Shown: piece after piece, positions 1-8,416 of the stretch
Layout: each line of letters opens with the position of its first letter
How positions within the stretch are numbered: the stretch's first letter is position 1
Assembly (NCBI GenBank): GCA_947501555.1
Contig: CANMWG010000002.1
Coordinates: forward strand, 320,224-384,223
Source of the DNA: an uncultured Paracoccaceae bacterium
GTDB lineage: Bacteria > Pseudomonadota > Alphaproteobacteria > Rhodobacterales > Rhodobacteraceae
Reading direction: 5' to 3'
Length of the DNA: 64,000 nt
The notes under the pieces: model-generated
What the model saw: the letters and a program-made list of their open reading frames with translations, nothing else
What the model was told of the DNA's origin: nothing
Database searches by the model: none
Translations under genes and position numbers: made by a program

Positions 1-1174
1 ATTCAACAATCTTTGATACGACACCCGCACCAACAGTCCGGCCACCCTCGCGGATCGCGAAGCGCAGGCCGTCTTCCATCGCAATCGGCGCGATCAGCTC
101 AACGTTGAACTTCAGGTTGTCGCCAGGCATCACCATTTCAGTGCCCGCTGGCAGCTCAACAGTACCGGTCACGTCTGTGGTCCGGAAGTAGAACTGTGGA
201 CGGTAGTTCGCGAAGAACGGTGTGTGACGACCGCCCTCTTCCTTGGTCAGGATATAGGCCTCAGCCTCAAACTTCGTGTGCGGCTTCACAGAACCCGGCT
301 TACACAGGATCTGACCACGCTCAACGCCTTCACGGTCAACACCGCGCAGCAACGCACCGATGTTGTCGCCAGCTTCACCTGAATCCAGCAGCTTGCGGAA
401 CATTTCAACGCCTGTGCAGGTCGTTTTCGATGTATCCTTGATGCCCACGATCTCAATCTCGTCACCGACATTGATTACGCCACGCTCAACACGGCCCGTC
501 ACAACAGTACCACGACCAGAGATCGAGAACACATCCTCGATTGGCATCAGGAACGGCAGGTCAACCGCACGGGCAGGTGTTGGGATGTACTCATCCACAG
601 CCGCCATCAGCTTTTCAATGGATTCCTTACCGATGTTGTCGTCACGCTCTTCCATCGCGGCCAGGGCCGAACCAGGGATCACAGGGATATCATCGCCAGG
701 ATATTCGTAAGAGCTTAACAACTCGCGAATTTCCATTTCAACCAGTTCGAGCAGCTCGTCATCGTCGACCTGATCAACTTTGTTCATGTAGACAACCATA
801 TATGGGATGCCAACCTGACGACCCAACAAGATGTGCTCACGCGTTTGCGGCATTGGGCCGTCTGCGGCGTTCACAACCAGGATCGCGCCGTCCATTTGCG
901 CCGCACCGGTGATCATGTTTTTGACGTAGTCAGCGTGGCCGGGGCAGTCAACGTGCGCATAGTGACGCGATTCAGTCTCATATTCCACGTGTGCCGTTGA
1001 GATCGTGATCCCACGCGCCTTCTCTTCCGGCGCGCCGTCAATCTGGTCATACGCCTGGAAGTCACCAAAATACTTCGTGATCGCCGCCGTCAGCGTCGTC
1101 TTCCCGTGGTCAACGTGGCCAATCGTACCAATGTTAACGTGCGGCTTGTTACGTTCAAACTTTGCCTTTGCCAT
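1..1174 (-). CDS. tuf: Elongation factor Tu, stop codon cut by the window edge
   Basis: GTPase that delivers aminoacyl-tRNA to the ribosome. The minus strand reads from ATG at 1174 ([20 protein letters not shown]...) to ...VSKIVE, i.e. 391 codons plus the first base of the stop, the normal alphaproteobacterial length. The P-loop GHVDHGKT lies near residues 18-25. A likely Shine-Dalgarno AAGGG sits about 10 nt upstream and lies in a small hairpin (1182-1202). Rhodobacterales often carry two tuf copies; only one is visible here. Only the last two bases of the stop codon are missing. Confidence 0.97.
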   Translation of the reverse strand, partial: MAKAKFERNKPHVNIGTIGHVDHGKTTLTAAITKYFGDFQAYDQIDGAPEEKARGITISTAHVEYETESRHYAHVDCPGHADYVKNMITGAAQMDGAILVVNAADGPMPQTREHILLGRQVGIPYMVVYMNKVDQVDDDELLELVEMEIRELLSSYEYPGDDIPVIPGSALAAMEERDDNIGKESIEKLMAAVDEYIPTPARAVDLPFLMPIEDVFSISGRGTVVTGRVERGVINVGDEIEIVGIKDTSKTTCTGVEMFRKLLDSGEAGDNIGALLRGVDREGVERGQILCKPGSVKPHTKFEAEAYILTKEEGGRHTPFFANYRPQFYFRTTDVTGTVELPAGTEMVMPGDNLKFNVELIAPIAMEDGLRFAIREGGRTVGAGVVSKIVE

Positions 1175-1181
1175 TTTGCAG

Positions 1182-1202
1182 GGCCCTTAATTTTGAGGGG
1201 CC
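1182..1202 (-). promoter_or_regulatory. Small hairpin over the tuf ribosome binding site
   Basis: GGCCC at 1182-1186 pairs with GGGCC at 1198-1202 across an 11-nt A/T-rich loop. On the minus strand the 3' arm contains the AAGGG that would serve as Shine-Dalgarno for tuf. The stem is only 5 bp, so a regulatory role is a guess. Confidence 0.25.
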
Positions 1203-1377
1203 AATCCGGCCCGGTCCAACATCGCGGGCGATGTATTGGGAATCGGCAGGGAAATCAAGCCTCCGCTTTTTCTCAGTGCATTGAAATTTTTCTGCGCAAG
1301 ATGTCGATTTCGATCCTTGTCAAACGTCTGGTATGTACGAAGGCAATTTCGCCCGCGACATCAACAGGAGACAACCC

Positions 1378-1731
1378 ATGCAATACATGTGCCTTATCTA
1401 TTCCGCCGAAGGAACTGGCCCGCAGCCCGGCACCCCTGAGTTTGGCCCCTTTATTCAGGCCTATCAGGAATTCGGCGCCGAGATGAAAGAGCGCGGTGCA
1501 ATGGTCGCAGGAGACGCCTTGCAACCAACCGCGACCGCAACGACGGTGACTGTCCGCGATGGCAAAGCCATCACAACCGATGGCCCCTTTGCGGAAACCA
1601 AGGAACAATTGGGCGGTTATTACCTGCTCGACTGTGAGAACCTGGATGATGCGTTGGCCCAGGCTGCCAAGATCCCAACTGCGACTTATGGTCGGATCGA
1701 AGTCCGCCCCGTGATGGTCTGGGACGACTAA
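1378..1731 (+). CDS. YCII-related (DGPF) family protein
   Basis: 117-residue YCII/DGPF-type protein. It contains the family signature DGPFAETKEQLGGYY in its second half. The start at 1378 is chosen because AGGAG (1366-1370) lies 7 nt upstream; in-frame extension to 1333 lacks such a site. DGPF proteins are characteristic genomic partners of ECF42-type sigma factors, and here the sigma gene starts within 10 nt of this stop codon, so the two are almost certainly co-transcribed. The biochemical activity of the family is not established; related YCII proteins have a ferredoxin-like fold. Confidence 0.88.
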   Translation: MQYMCLIYSAEGTGPQPGTPEFGPFIQAYQEFGAEMKERGAMVAGDALQPTATATTVTVRDGKAITTDGPFAETKEQLGGYYLLDCENLDDALAQAAKIPTATYGRIEVRPVMVWDD

Positions 1732-1737
1732 GCCTTG

Positions 1738-2961
1738 ATGATGCCCCCACGTGATCCCGCGCAAGCGATTGAACGTACCCTGCGCGAAGAGTGGGGGCGC
1801 ATCCTGTCTGCCCTGACCAAATCCTTGGGCGATCTGCAATTGGCCGAGGATTGCCTGCAAGACGCCATCACCCGCGCGATGGAGGTCTGGCCCACTAAGG
1901 GCCTGCCCGACAGCCCGGCCGCGTGGTTGATCAGCACAGCCCGCAGACGTGCCATTGATCTGTTTCGGCGCGACGCCCGTTGGGCCGCGCGGGTACCGGA
2001 ACTGTCCTATTTGGCCGATATCGCTAACCAGCCCGAGGATCGGCGGCCAGAGATCATTCCCGATAAACGGCTCGAAATGATCTTTACCTGCTGTCACCCG
2101 GCCATTGAGCAAAAGACCCAAGTGGCCCTGACCCTCCGCACGCTGGGTGGCCTGAGCACAGATGCGATTGCGGCGGCCTTTCTGGACAAGCCGCAAGCCA
2201 TGGCCCAGCGCCTGACCCGCGCCAAACGCAAAATCGGCGCGGCTGGCATTCCTTATGAAATTCCGGATCGCGACAAGCTGCAAGAACGGCTTAACGCTGT
2301 TTTGGCGGTGATCTATCTGATCTTCAACGCTGGCTATTCCGTGCCCTCACAGCTGGATGACGAAGCTATTCGGCTGGGTCGCATCATGCACCACCTGATG
2401 CCAGAACAGGCCGAAGTGGCTGGGTTGCTTGCCCTGATGCTGCTCCATGACGCGCGACAGTTGGCACGGACCGGGCCAGACGGGGCCTTCATCCCGCTTG
2501 AAGACCAAAACCGCAACAGATGGGATCGCGCCAAGATCACCGAGGGCGACACGCTGTTGCAGGCCACCCTACCCCGCGGGCAAGTCGGGCCCTACCAATT
2601 GCAAGCGGCCATCAGTGCGCTGCACGCACAAAGTCCCCGGTGGGCGGACACCGATTGGGCGCAAATTGCGGCCCTTTACGGGCTGCTTTATCAGATCCAG
2701 CCATCGGCGGTGGTGCGGGTCAATCAGGCGATTGCGGTCTCTTATGCGCAATCCGTCACGGCGGGGTTGGCGCTGTTGGATCAGGTGGCCGATGAGCCCC
2801 AGTTGACGGGCTATCAGCCTTATCATGCAGCGCGAGCCGATCTATGCGCCCGCGCGGGCGACCTGACTGCCGCAAAGGCGAGCTATGAGACCGCCATCGC
2901 GCTCACGACTGAAGAGAGCAACAAGCAGTTTCTACAGAGCAAACTGAAACTTATTTCCTGA
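1738..2961 (+). CDS. ECF42-like RNA polymerase sigma factor with C-terminal DUF6596/TPR-like extension
   Basis: About 407 residues, twice the length of a plain ECF sigma factor. Region 2 (LTKSLGDLQLAEDCLQDAI, then AAWLISTARRRAIDLFRRDA) and region 4 (TLGGLSTDAIAAAFLDK...) occupy roughly residues 15-190; the rest is the helical C-terminal domain (DUF6596) typical of the ECF42 group. These sigma factors lack a classical anti-sigma factor, and the C-terminal domain is thought to control them. The start is uncertain: TTG 1735, ATG 1738 and ATG 1741 follow each other, with no strong ribosome binding site, suggesting coupling to the DGPF gene. No anti-sigma gene lies nearby. Confidence 0.88.
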   Translation: MMPPRDPAQAIERTLREEWGRILSALTKSLGDLQLAEDCLQDAITRAMEVWPTKGLPDSPAAWLISTARRRAIDLFRRDARWAARVPELSYLADIANQPEDRRPEIIPDKRLEMIFTCCHPAIEQKTQVALTLRTLGGLSTDAIAAAFLDKPQAMAQRLTRAKRKIGAAGIPYEIPDRDKLQERLNAVLAVIYLIFNAGYSVPSQLDDEAIRLGRIMHHLMPEQAEVAGLLALMLLHDARQLARTGPDGAFIPLEDQNRNRWDRAKITEGDTLLQATLPRGQVGPYQLQAAISALHAQSPRWADTDWAQIAALYGLLYQIQPSAVVRVNQAIAVSYAQSVTAGLALLDQVADEPQLTGYQPYHAARADLCARAGDLTAAKASYETAIALTTEESNKQFLQSKLKLIS

Positions 2962-3008
2962 ACAGCCATGGGCGGCTAAGCTTCCCCCATCAAAACAAGG
3001 AGCATTTC

Positions 3009-3380
3009 ATGAAACTTGGTGCATTTTCCATCAGCCTGAATGTCAAAGACATTGCGGCCTCTAAGAGCTTCTATGGCAAACTCGGGTTTGAACCCTTTGG
3101 CGGGGACGCAGCGCAGGGCTGGCTGATGCTACGCAATGGCGACACCGTGATCGGGCTGTTTGGCGGGTTTCTTCCCGGCAATACCCTGACCTTCAATCCT
3201 GGGTGGGACCAGAATGCGCAAAACACAGAGGCATTTGACGACGTGCGCGACATTCAAAAACACCTCAAAGCCGAAGGGGTCAGCCTGCTAAGCGAGGCGG
3301 ATGAAACCACACAAGGGCCCGCGAGCTTTATGCTGACCGATCCCGATGGCAACCATATTTTGGTGGACCAACACCGTTGA
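3009..3380 (+). CDS. VOC (glyoxalase/bleomycin resistance) superfamily protein
   Basis: 123 residues with one VOC module: N-terminal beta-alpha strand SISLNVKDIAASKSFYGKLG and C-terminal SFMLTDPDGNHILVDQHR, where the DPDGN turn and following strand are typical. The substrate cannot be deduced. An AAGGAG motif (2997-3002) precedes the ATG by 6 nt. It lies 47 nt after the sigma factor on the same strand, so it may belong to the same transcription unit; small VOC and YCII enzymes often accompany ECF42 sigma factors. Confidence 0.85.
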   Translation: MKLGAFSISLNVKDIAASKSFYGKLGFEPFGGDAAQGWLMLRNGDTVIGLFGGFLPGNTLTFNPGWDQNAQNTEAFDDVRDIQKHLKAEGVSLLSEADETTQGPASFMLTDPDGNHILVDQHR

Positions 3381-3417
3381 TCACTGCGTTTGGCGAAAAA
3401 ACTCAATCGCCTGATGC

Positions 3418-3819
3418 TTAGCTGCCGATGTGCCCGTCATGCTGCTGTCCTGCGTCGCATATGTCATCCCAATCGGCCTTTGACCCGGTGAAAATATGAT
3501 GGGCGATTTGCATATCGTCTGTACCGCTTACCAATGCGCCAACCGGCACAAACATGCGTTCCGGGTCATTTGGACCTGGCAAGGATGATCCACAGCGTGG
3601 ACAGAAATGCGCCTGCCAATCGGCATCAGGATTTTGCCAGGTTGTGACCAGATCAGCTCCTTTGATCCAAGCAAAATCCGCGTTTTTTACGACGACAACT
3701 GGTATCCCGTTTGCGCCCGTATACCGGCGACAAATTGAGCAATGACAATAGTAGATATTCGTCGGCGACGCGGTGATTTCGAATTGGACCGCGCCGCAAT
3801 TGCAATGGCCTGTGATCAT
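3418..3819 (-). CDS. GFA family (glutathione-dependent formaldehyde-activating enzyme-like) zinc protein
   Basis: 133 residues with the zinc-binding cysteine pattern of the GFA/CENP-V fold: CNC at residues 6-8, CHCSIC at 25-30 and CPRC at 73-76. Most members are not real formaldehyde-activating enzymes, so the substrate is unknown. The ATG at 3819 is chosen because it starts directly at the family core (MITGHCNCGAVQF); the open frame extends to 3972 but that part looks non-coding. It is convergent with the VOC gene. Base composition looks lower in G+C than the sigma operon. Confidence 0.87.
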   Translation of the reverse strand: MITGHCNCGAVQFEITASPTNIYYCHCSICRRYTGANGIPVVVVKNADFAWIKGADLVTTWQNPDADWQAHFCPRCGSSLPGPNDPERMFVPVGALVSGTDDMQIAHHIFTGSKADWDDICDAGQQHDGHIGS

Positions 3820-4210
3820 AAGCGGTTCTCGAAGTTTGTCGGATACCCATAGGACTAAGAGGCAAAGAACGGGTGCGCAAGAGCAGGACATCAACATGCG
3901 TCCCACATGAAATGTCAGCAAAAATTTGACGCGATGCACACGACTTTCGGCCCGAAGGCATCGCTGACCCAAACCAGACTTTGGACATAGTCAAGGTCTG
4001 CGGCGGTAGCGCGGACGAAGCGCCAATTCGCTGCGAATGCGCCAATGGCTGCTATCGAAAACGTGCGCCGATCGCCGATTGCGCCTGAATGGACCACATG
4101 ATATTTTTAAAATAGCTACGTAACTGGCGAGAATTAGATGGGCAACCATCGGGAAGCGTAGTTTTTCTAGCCGTTCGCCTGGGCACTCACCGTTAAATTG
4201 GAGTGCTCTG
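3820..4210. other. Gene-poor stretch with a possible degenerate repeat or gene fossil
   Basis: No convincing gene. On the minus strand 3915-4097 reads as 60 open codons (GDRRTFSIAAIGAFAANW and so on). It has no ribosome binding site and no domain that I recognise. It resembles low-complexity translated debris that I have the impression of having seen between genes in other Roseobacter genomes, which I cannot verify here. The end of the stretch holds the GGAG Shine-Dalgarno of the MFS gene at about 4200. Confidence 0.35.
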
Positions 4211-5386
4211 ATGGTCAAAACTGGTTTCGCTTTATACCTACGCTACTGCGCTGGAAATAGCGTCGCTCTGACTTGCATTTGGATGCAACGGGTCGCTGTG
4301 CTTTGGCTCGCTTGGGAGTTATCCGGATCAACTTTTTGGTCGAGCGTTGTGCTTGCTGCGCAGCTTGTTCCAACTGTCATCGTTGGACCGCTTTTTGGCG
4401 CAGTTGCCGACCGGGTTCGGATCATTCCCGCAATGGTCAGGGTTCAGCTTGTTCTGACAATTTTAACCACACTGCTTTTCGTTTCTGCGCTCGCCAACCT
4501 CGTAACCGTTGGCGCATTGATCGTTCTTGAATGTCTGATCGGAATAACTGTCTCGGCTTATCAGCCGCTGCGAATGGCCTTGGTCCCTGCGCTCGTTCCC
4601 AAAACACTAATGCCCCGCGCCATCGCCCTCGACTCAATGGTGTTTAACTTGACCCGCATGATTGGCCCAGCTCTGGCCGGGCTTCTCATTGTAGTGGTGG
4701 GTATCCCGTCAATTCTTCTGTTAGGAGCGATTGGTAATATAGTGTTAGCGCTTGTCATATGGTCGCTAAGGCACGATGTCGCGAAGCGCGCAACTTCAAG
4801 CGGCAGTTTTCTCTCACAACTCCGCGATGGCTGGGCTGTTATCTGTGATAGTCGCCCAGTGACAACAGCTTTTCTGCTGACTGGCGTGTTCGGGTTCGGT
4901 GGTCGTGCAGCCGTCGACCTGTTTCCACTCTTTGCTGCAACCTCGTTTGGTCGGGAGGCGGATGGGGCTGGATTATTGCTCTCGGCAGCCGGACTGGGAG
5001 CAGTTTGTGCTGCGGCGTTTATGGCGCTTCCCAGAGACCTTCCTAAACACATTGCTGAGTATCTTGGCGTTGCTGGCTTTGCAGCACTTTGGCTCATGTC
5101 GCAGACCGAGAACTGGCTTTTGGGATTGGCATGTGCAGCAACATTGGGCTGCGCGGCTTCTATCGTCGGCGTAGCAAATCAGTCAAAGATACAATTGTCG
5201 ATTCCGGATGGTTTCCACGGACGGATCATGGGGCTGTGGGTTATGGTCGGGCTTGGGTCGACGGCTTTGGGTACCATCGCCTACGGCGTGATCTCGGACC
5301 TCACCAACCTGCGCGAAGCCAGTGCGCTGATCTCAATTTTCGGGATACTAGGTGTCGGAGCAATCATTCTGATAAGCGAAGAGTAG
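4211..5386 (+). CDS. MFS transporter (MFS_3 / EntS-like exporter family)
   Basis: 391 residues, almost entirely hydrophobic helices, about 11-12 predicted membrane spans. The loop GPLFGAVADRVRIIPAMV (about residues 58-75) is the MFS motif A region between helices 2 and 3, and the C-terminal half repeats it as NQSKIQLSIPDGFHGRIMGL, a hallmark of the MFS_3 (transmembrane secretion effector / enterobactin exporter EntS) subfamily. It probably exports a small molecule; the substrate is not evident. GGAG lies 8 nt before the ATG. It stands alone and is less G+C-rich than most of the window, consistent with horizontal acquisition. Confidence 0.85.
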   Translation: MVKTGFALYLRYCAGNSVALTCIWMQRVAVLWLAWELSGSTFWSSVVLAAQLVPTVIVGPLFGAVADRVRIIPAMVRVQLVLTILTTLLFVSALANLVTVGALIVLECLIGITVSAYQPLRMALVPALVPKTLMPRAIALDSMVFNLTRMIGPALAGLLIVVVGIPSILLLGAIGNIVLALVIWSLRHDVAKRATSSGSFLSQLRDGWAVICDSRPVTTAFLLTGVFGFGGRAAVDLFPLFAATSFGREADGAGLLLSAAGLGAVCAAAFMALPRDLPKHIAEYLGVAGFAALWLMSQTENWLLGLACAATLGCAASIVGVANQSKIQLSIPDGFHGRIMGLWVMVGLGSTALGTIAYGVISDLTNLREASALISIFGILGVGAIILISEE

Positions 5387-5699
5387 TTCTGAATTTGTGG
5401 TCCGGTTTACAGAGTTTCATACAACACGCGGCATTCGGCATATTGGGCTCAGACTTAGTATTCGCCGCAAACTGCGCGAAGGTTCCCTCTTCACATTGGT
5501 TCAGTTGCAGACACCCGCCATCCCGCAACCCCTGAAACCCGCGCCCTTGCGACCCGCATGGCGACAATGACGCATCAAATTCGACCAGATCCCCAGATAA
5601 CGTCGGGTTTTTTATGGTTCCTTGGGCATTGCTTGGGTATTGCGGACCGGTGGTGTTGCCAGAAAAGGCGATGCCGTTGCCCGTAGGTTTGAACCGACA
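5387..5699. other. Intergenic stretch, no gene recognised
   Basis: No convincing coding signal on the plus strand. The minus strand stays open through here and on into the antisense of the next gene, but it has no start signal or recognisable domain. A short T-run (5609-5614) follows GTCGG without a clear stem. I see nothing else to report. Confidence 0.4.
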
Positions 5700-6347
5700 A
5701 TGAAGACACTTTCCAACTTGGCGCGCCTTTTGGTGCTTGTCACCATGGGCGTTCTGGCGTTCTTGGCGATGCATCAGCTGTTCGCCTGGACGGAAGGTCA
5801 AGGCGACACATTGCAATTGCCGATGCGGCTGGCGGTTCTGGCGCTTTACGCCATGCTGATCGCCGTGCCCTTCGTCCCCAGCTTTCAGCTTTCGCTGGCC
5901 TTCATGATCCTGCAAGGGCCCGATCAGGTCTGGTGGATCTATGGGGCGTCGGTCATTGGGTTTTATTTGCCATTCTTGATCGGTTGGCTCATCCCGGCGC
6001 GGCATCTGATCCGGTCGCTCAATAGCGTCGGGCTACACAAAATTGCGGCTTTGGTGACGGACGCGCATGCTTTGCCATTGCAAGACCGACTGGCGTTGAT
6101 CACAGAAATGTCGCCCAATTGGCTGAAGCCTTTGGTGAATAAGGGGCGTTATGCAGCCTTCTTTGTCGCGCTGAACTTTCCGGGAAATGTAGTGATCGGC
6201 GGTGCGGGGGGCATATTGTTGGTGGCCGGCATGTCGCGCCTCTTTGCCCCGCCACTGATCCTGTGCATCATCGCCTTTTGCATCAGCACGGTTCCCATTG
6301 TGGTGACCGTTACAGGCATTGACATCGTGGAGTGGTTCAAGGGGTAG
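5700..6347 (+). CDS. Multi-pass membrane protein of unknown function
   Basis: 215 residues with about five or six hydrophobic segments: near residues 7-27, 43-62, 78-105, 155-180 and 190-210. A soluble segment (about 106-150; HKIAALVTDAHALPLQDRLA) lies between. The ATG at 5700 is preferred because the protein then starts with MKTLSNLARLLVLVTMG, a normal membrane insertion start; upstream codons to 5622 are in poor context. I do not recognise the family. The gene is monocistronic, convergent with the PhoX gene. Confidence 0.7.
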   Translation: MKTLSNLARLLVLVTMGVLAFLAMHQLFAWTEGQGDTLQLPMRLAVLALYAMLIAVPFVPSFQLSLAFMILQGPDQVWWIYGASVIGFYLPFLIGWLIPARHLIRSLNSVGLHKIAALVTDAHALPLQDRLALITEMSPNWLKPLVNKGRYAAFFVALNFPGNVVIGGAGGILLVAGMSRLFAPPLILCIIAFCISTVPIVVTVTGIDIVEWFKG

Positions 6348-6349
6348 GA

Positions 6350-6377
6350 CGGGCCGATTGAAAATGGCCCATCCCGT
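6350..6377. terminator. Candidate bidirectional terminator
   Basis: GGGCC (6351-6355) pairs with GGCCC (6366-6370), with further partial pairing outwards (GGAC/ATCC). It sits between two convergent genes and is followed by short T-runs in either direction. Confidence 0.4.
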
Positions 6378-6392
6378 TTGCTGTGGGTTCGT

Positions 6393-8282
6393 TTAGCCCA
6401 CCGGCGCGTTGTCATCCCGCTTCACAGCGACGATAGATGAGCGCGGCAGCGTACCTTCCCCATCGGGGAACGGTGCGGCAGGGTGCTGGATGCCCACGAA
6501 CATCGTGCGCTTGTCTGCAGACCATGTCAGCCCCGTCACTTCGGACCCGTTTGGCCCGGTCAGGAACCGTTCGATCTGACCTGTCACCGGATCACCCGCC
6601 AGCATCTGGTTGTTGCCCATGCCAGCAAAGCCTTCTTCGTTGCTGTCGTCACCATCGGTCTGGATCCAGAGCAAACCAGTGCTGTCAAACATCATACCGT
6701 CAGGCGAGTTGAACAGGTTGCCTTCATTCACGTTAACGGAGCCCTTGTTGAGATCGTCATGCACCGTCGGATTGCCCGCCATGACATAAAGATCCCATGT
6801 GAACGCCGTCGCTGTGTGATCATCACCAGCCGGCCACCACCGCACGATCTGCCCGTAGTTATTGGCATCACGCGGATTGGGCGAGTTTGACACGGCAACA
6901 GCTGGGTCACCGCCTGCGTTGGTAAAGTCAGGACCACGGCGGGAGTTGTTGGTCAACGCACAATAGCCTTCAACCGCAACCGGGTTCACCGCAACCCACT
7001 CGGGCCGATCCATCGTTGTGGCGCCCACGGCGGATGCGGCCATACGGGTGAAGATCGCAATCTCTGCTTCCTCCATCCCAGTGGCTTCTGGCGTCAACGC
7101 AACCCATTCACCGGTGGCATCTGTGTTGAACTTGGCCGCGTAAAGCTGTCCATCATCCAAAAGCGCAGAGGTCGGCCCGCCGGGCGTATACACACCGTTC
7201 GAGACGTATTTATACATAAACTCGCCCCGCTCATCATCACCCATATAGACAACAACGCGTCCATCTGCGGCCAGAACAGCGGCGGCATTTTCATGCTTAA
7301 AGCGGCCCAGTGCTGTGTGCTTGATCGGGGTTGATGTGGGATCGGTTGGGTCGATCTCAACGATATACCCAAAACGATGCGGTTCATTGGGGTTCTGGCT
7401 TACGTCAAAACGGGCGTCGAACTTTTCGTAGGCGTAACGCCCTTCCAGACCAATGCCGTAGCGTGCGTAGTCTTCCGGTGCTTCAAATCCTGCGTCGGTC
7501 GACCCGAAATAGCCGTTAAAGTTCTCTTCACAGGTCAGATAAGTGCCCCAAGGCGTCTTACCCGCACCGCAGTTATTCATGGTGCCAAGGACGGTCGTGC
7601 CAGCAGGGTCAGCAGCGGTTTGCAACAGCGGATGACCCGCAGCAGGACCCGCGATGGTCATTGGTGTGTTCTGCGTGATCCGGCGGTTCAGATCGCTGTC
7701 CACAACGATACCCCAGCCGTCAGGGCCTTCCGCGACTTCCATGACGGTGACGCCTTGTATGTTTTGCAAGGTCAGCACGTCATCGGCACTGGTCACTTCG
7801 CCTTCGGTATAAGGCAGGTTCACGCGCGTGTTTACATATTCATGGTTCACCGCAATCACCTGACGACCGTCGACCACAAAGGCTTCCATCCCATCGGTGT
7901 TTTCACCAAACACCCGGTCCGAACTGCCAACGCTGACACCGGTTTCCTGGCTCAACGCTTCGGCATCAGAAAACAGCGGCTCGCCCCATTTCGCAAGGGC
8001 CTGCCAGCTGTACCCTGCGGGCACATGCACGGTGTAATCTGTCTGGATCGGGATCGGGGTAAACCCAAAGCGGCTGGCCGCCTGTGCCTGCGCCGACGTG
8101 CCAGACAACATGCCAGAACCCATGACAGCCGCACCCGAGCCGAAGGCCAGCACGCCCGACAAGAAACCGCGGCGTGACAGAGCCTGCTCTACGACCTGAT
8201 CAAATTCTGTAGTTTCCGGGGCGGGGCGTTGCAGTTCATCCCATTCGTCCCAGGACAAATCATAGGTATCGACATCTTTCAT
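6393..8282 (-). CDS. PhoX family (DUF839) protein, Tat-exported
   Basis: 629 residues. A twin-arginine signal, SRRGFLSGVLAFGSGAA, is at about residues 36-52, behind an unusually long acidic n-region as in PhoX proteins. The remainder is the PhoX beta-propeller family; WGTYLTCEENFNGYF and GRFKHENAA are family-type segments that contribute metal ligands. Characterised PhoX enzymes are periplasmic Ca/Fe alkaline phosphatases, but many DUF839 proteins are untested. The ATG at 8282 has AAGGAG 9 nt upstream. No phosphate-regulon genes adjoin, so a role in phosphate supply is inferred from family only. Confidence 0.9.
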   Translation of the reverse strand: MKDVDTYDLSWDEWDELQRPAPETTEFDQVVEQALSRRGFLSGVLAFGSGAAVMGSGMLSGTSAQAQAASRFGFTPIPIQTDYTVHVPAGYSWQALAKWGEPLFSDAEALSQETGVSVGSSDRVFGENTDGMEAFVVDGRQVIAVNHEYVNTRVNLPYTEGEVTSADDVLTLQNIQGVTVMEVAEGPDGWGIVVDSDLNRRITQNTPMTIAGPAAGHPLLQTAADPAGTTVLGTMNNCGAGKTPWGTYLTCEENFNGYFGSTDAGFEAPEDYARYGIGLEGRYAYEKFDARFDVSQNPNEPHRFGYIVEIDPTDPTSTPIKHTALGRFKHENAAAVLAADGRVVVYMGDDERGEFMYKYVSNGVYTPGGPTSALLDDGQLYAAKFNTDATGEWVALTPEATGMEEAEIAIFTRMAASAVGATTMDRPEWVAVNPVAVEGYCALTNNSRRGPDFTNAGGDPAVAVSNSPNPRDANNYGQIVRWWPAGDDHTATAFTWDLYVMAGNPTVHDDLNKGSVNVNEGNLFNSPDGMMFDSTGLLWIQTDGDDSNEEGFAGMGNNQMLAGDPVTGQIERFLTGPNGSEVTGLTWSADKRTMFVGIQHPAAPFPDGEGTLPRSSIVAVKRDDNAPVG

Positions 8283-8379
8283 AACACTGGCTCCTTGCTG
8301 GTGTGTTTTTGCAAGATGTGCCCTACCGGTGCCAGATTGCAGCTTTGTGACAGCCGTTGGCCCTGTGTCAAAATGCAGC

Positions 8380-8411
8380 AAATGGCGGCGGACAGATGCC
8401 CGCCGCCATTT
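8380..8411 (-). terminator. Strong hairpin terminator after the PepSY gene
   Basis: Perfect 12-bp stem AAATGGCGGCGG (8380-8391) / CCGCCGCCATTT (8400-8411) with an 8-nt loop. It lies 5 nt beyond the stop codon of the PepSY gene and before the PhoX gene, both on the minus strand, so PhoX is probably transcribed separately. Confidence 0.75.
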
Positions 8412-8416
8412 GTTTT

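Noticed and set aside
5670..5695. tRNA-like string GGTTTGAACC
   Set aside because: No cloverleaf can be drawn around it; no acceptor stem or anticodon arm.
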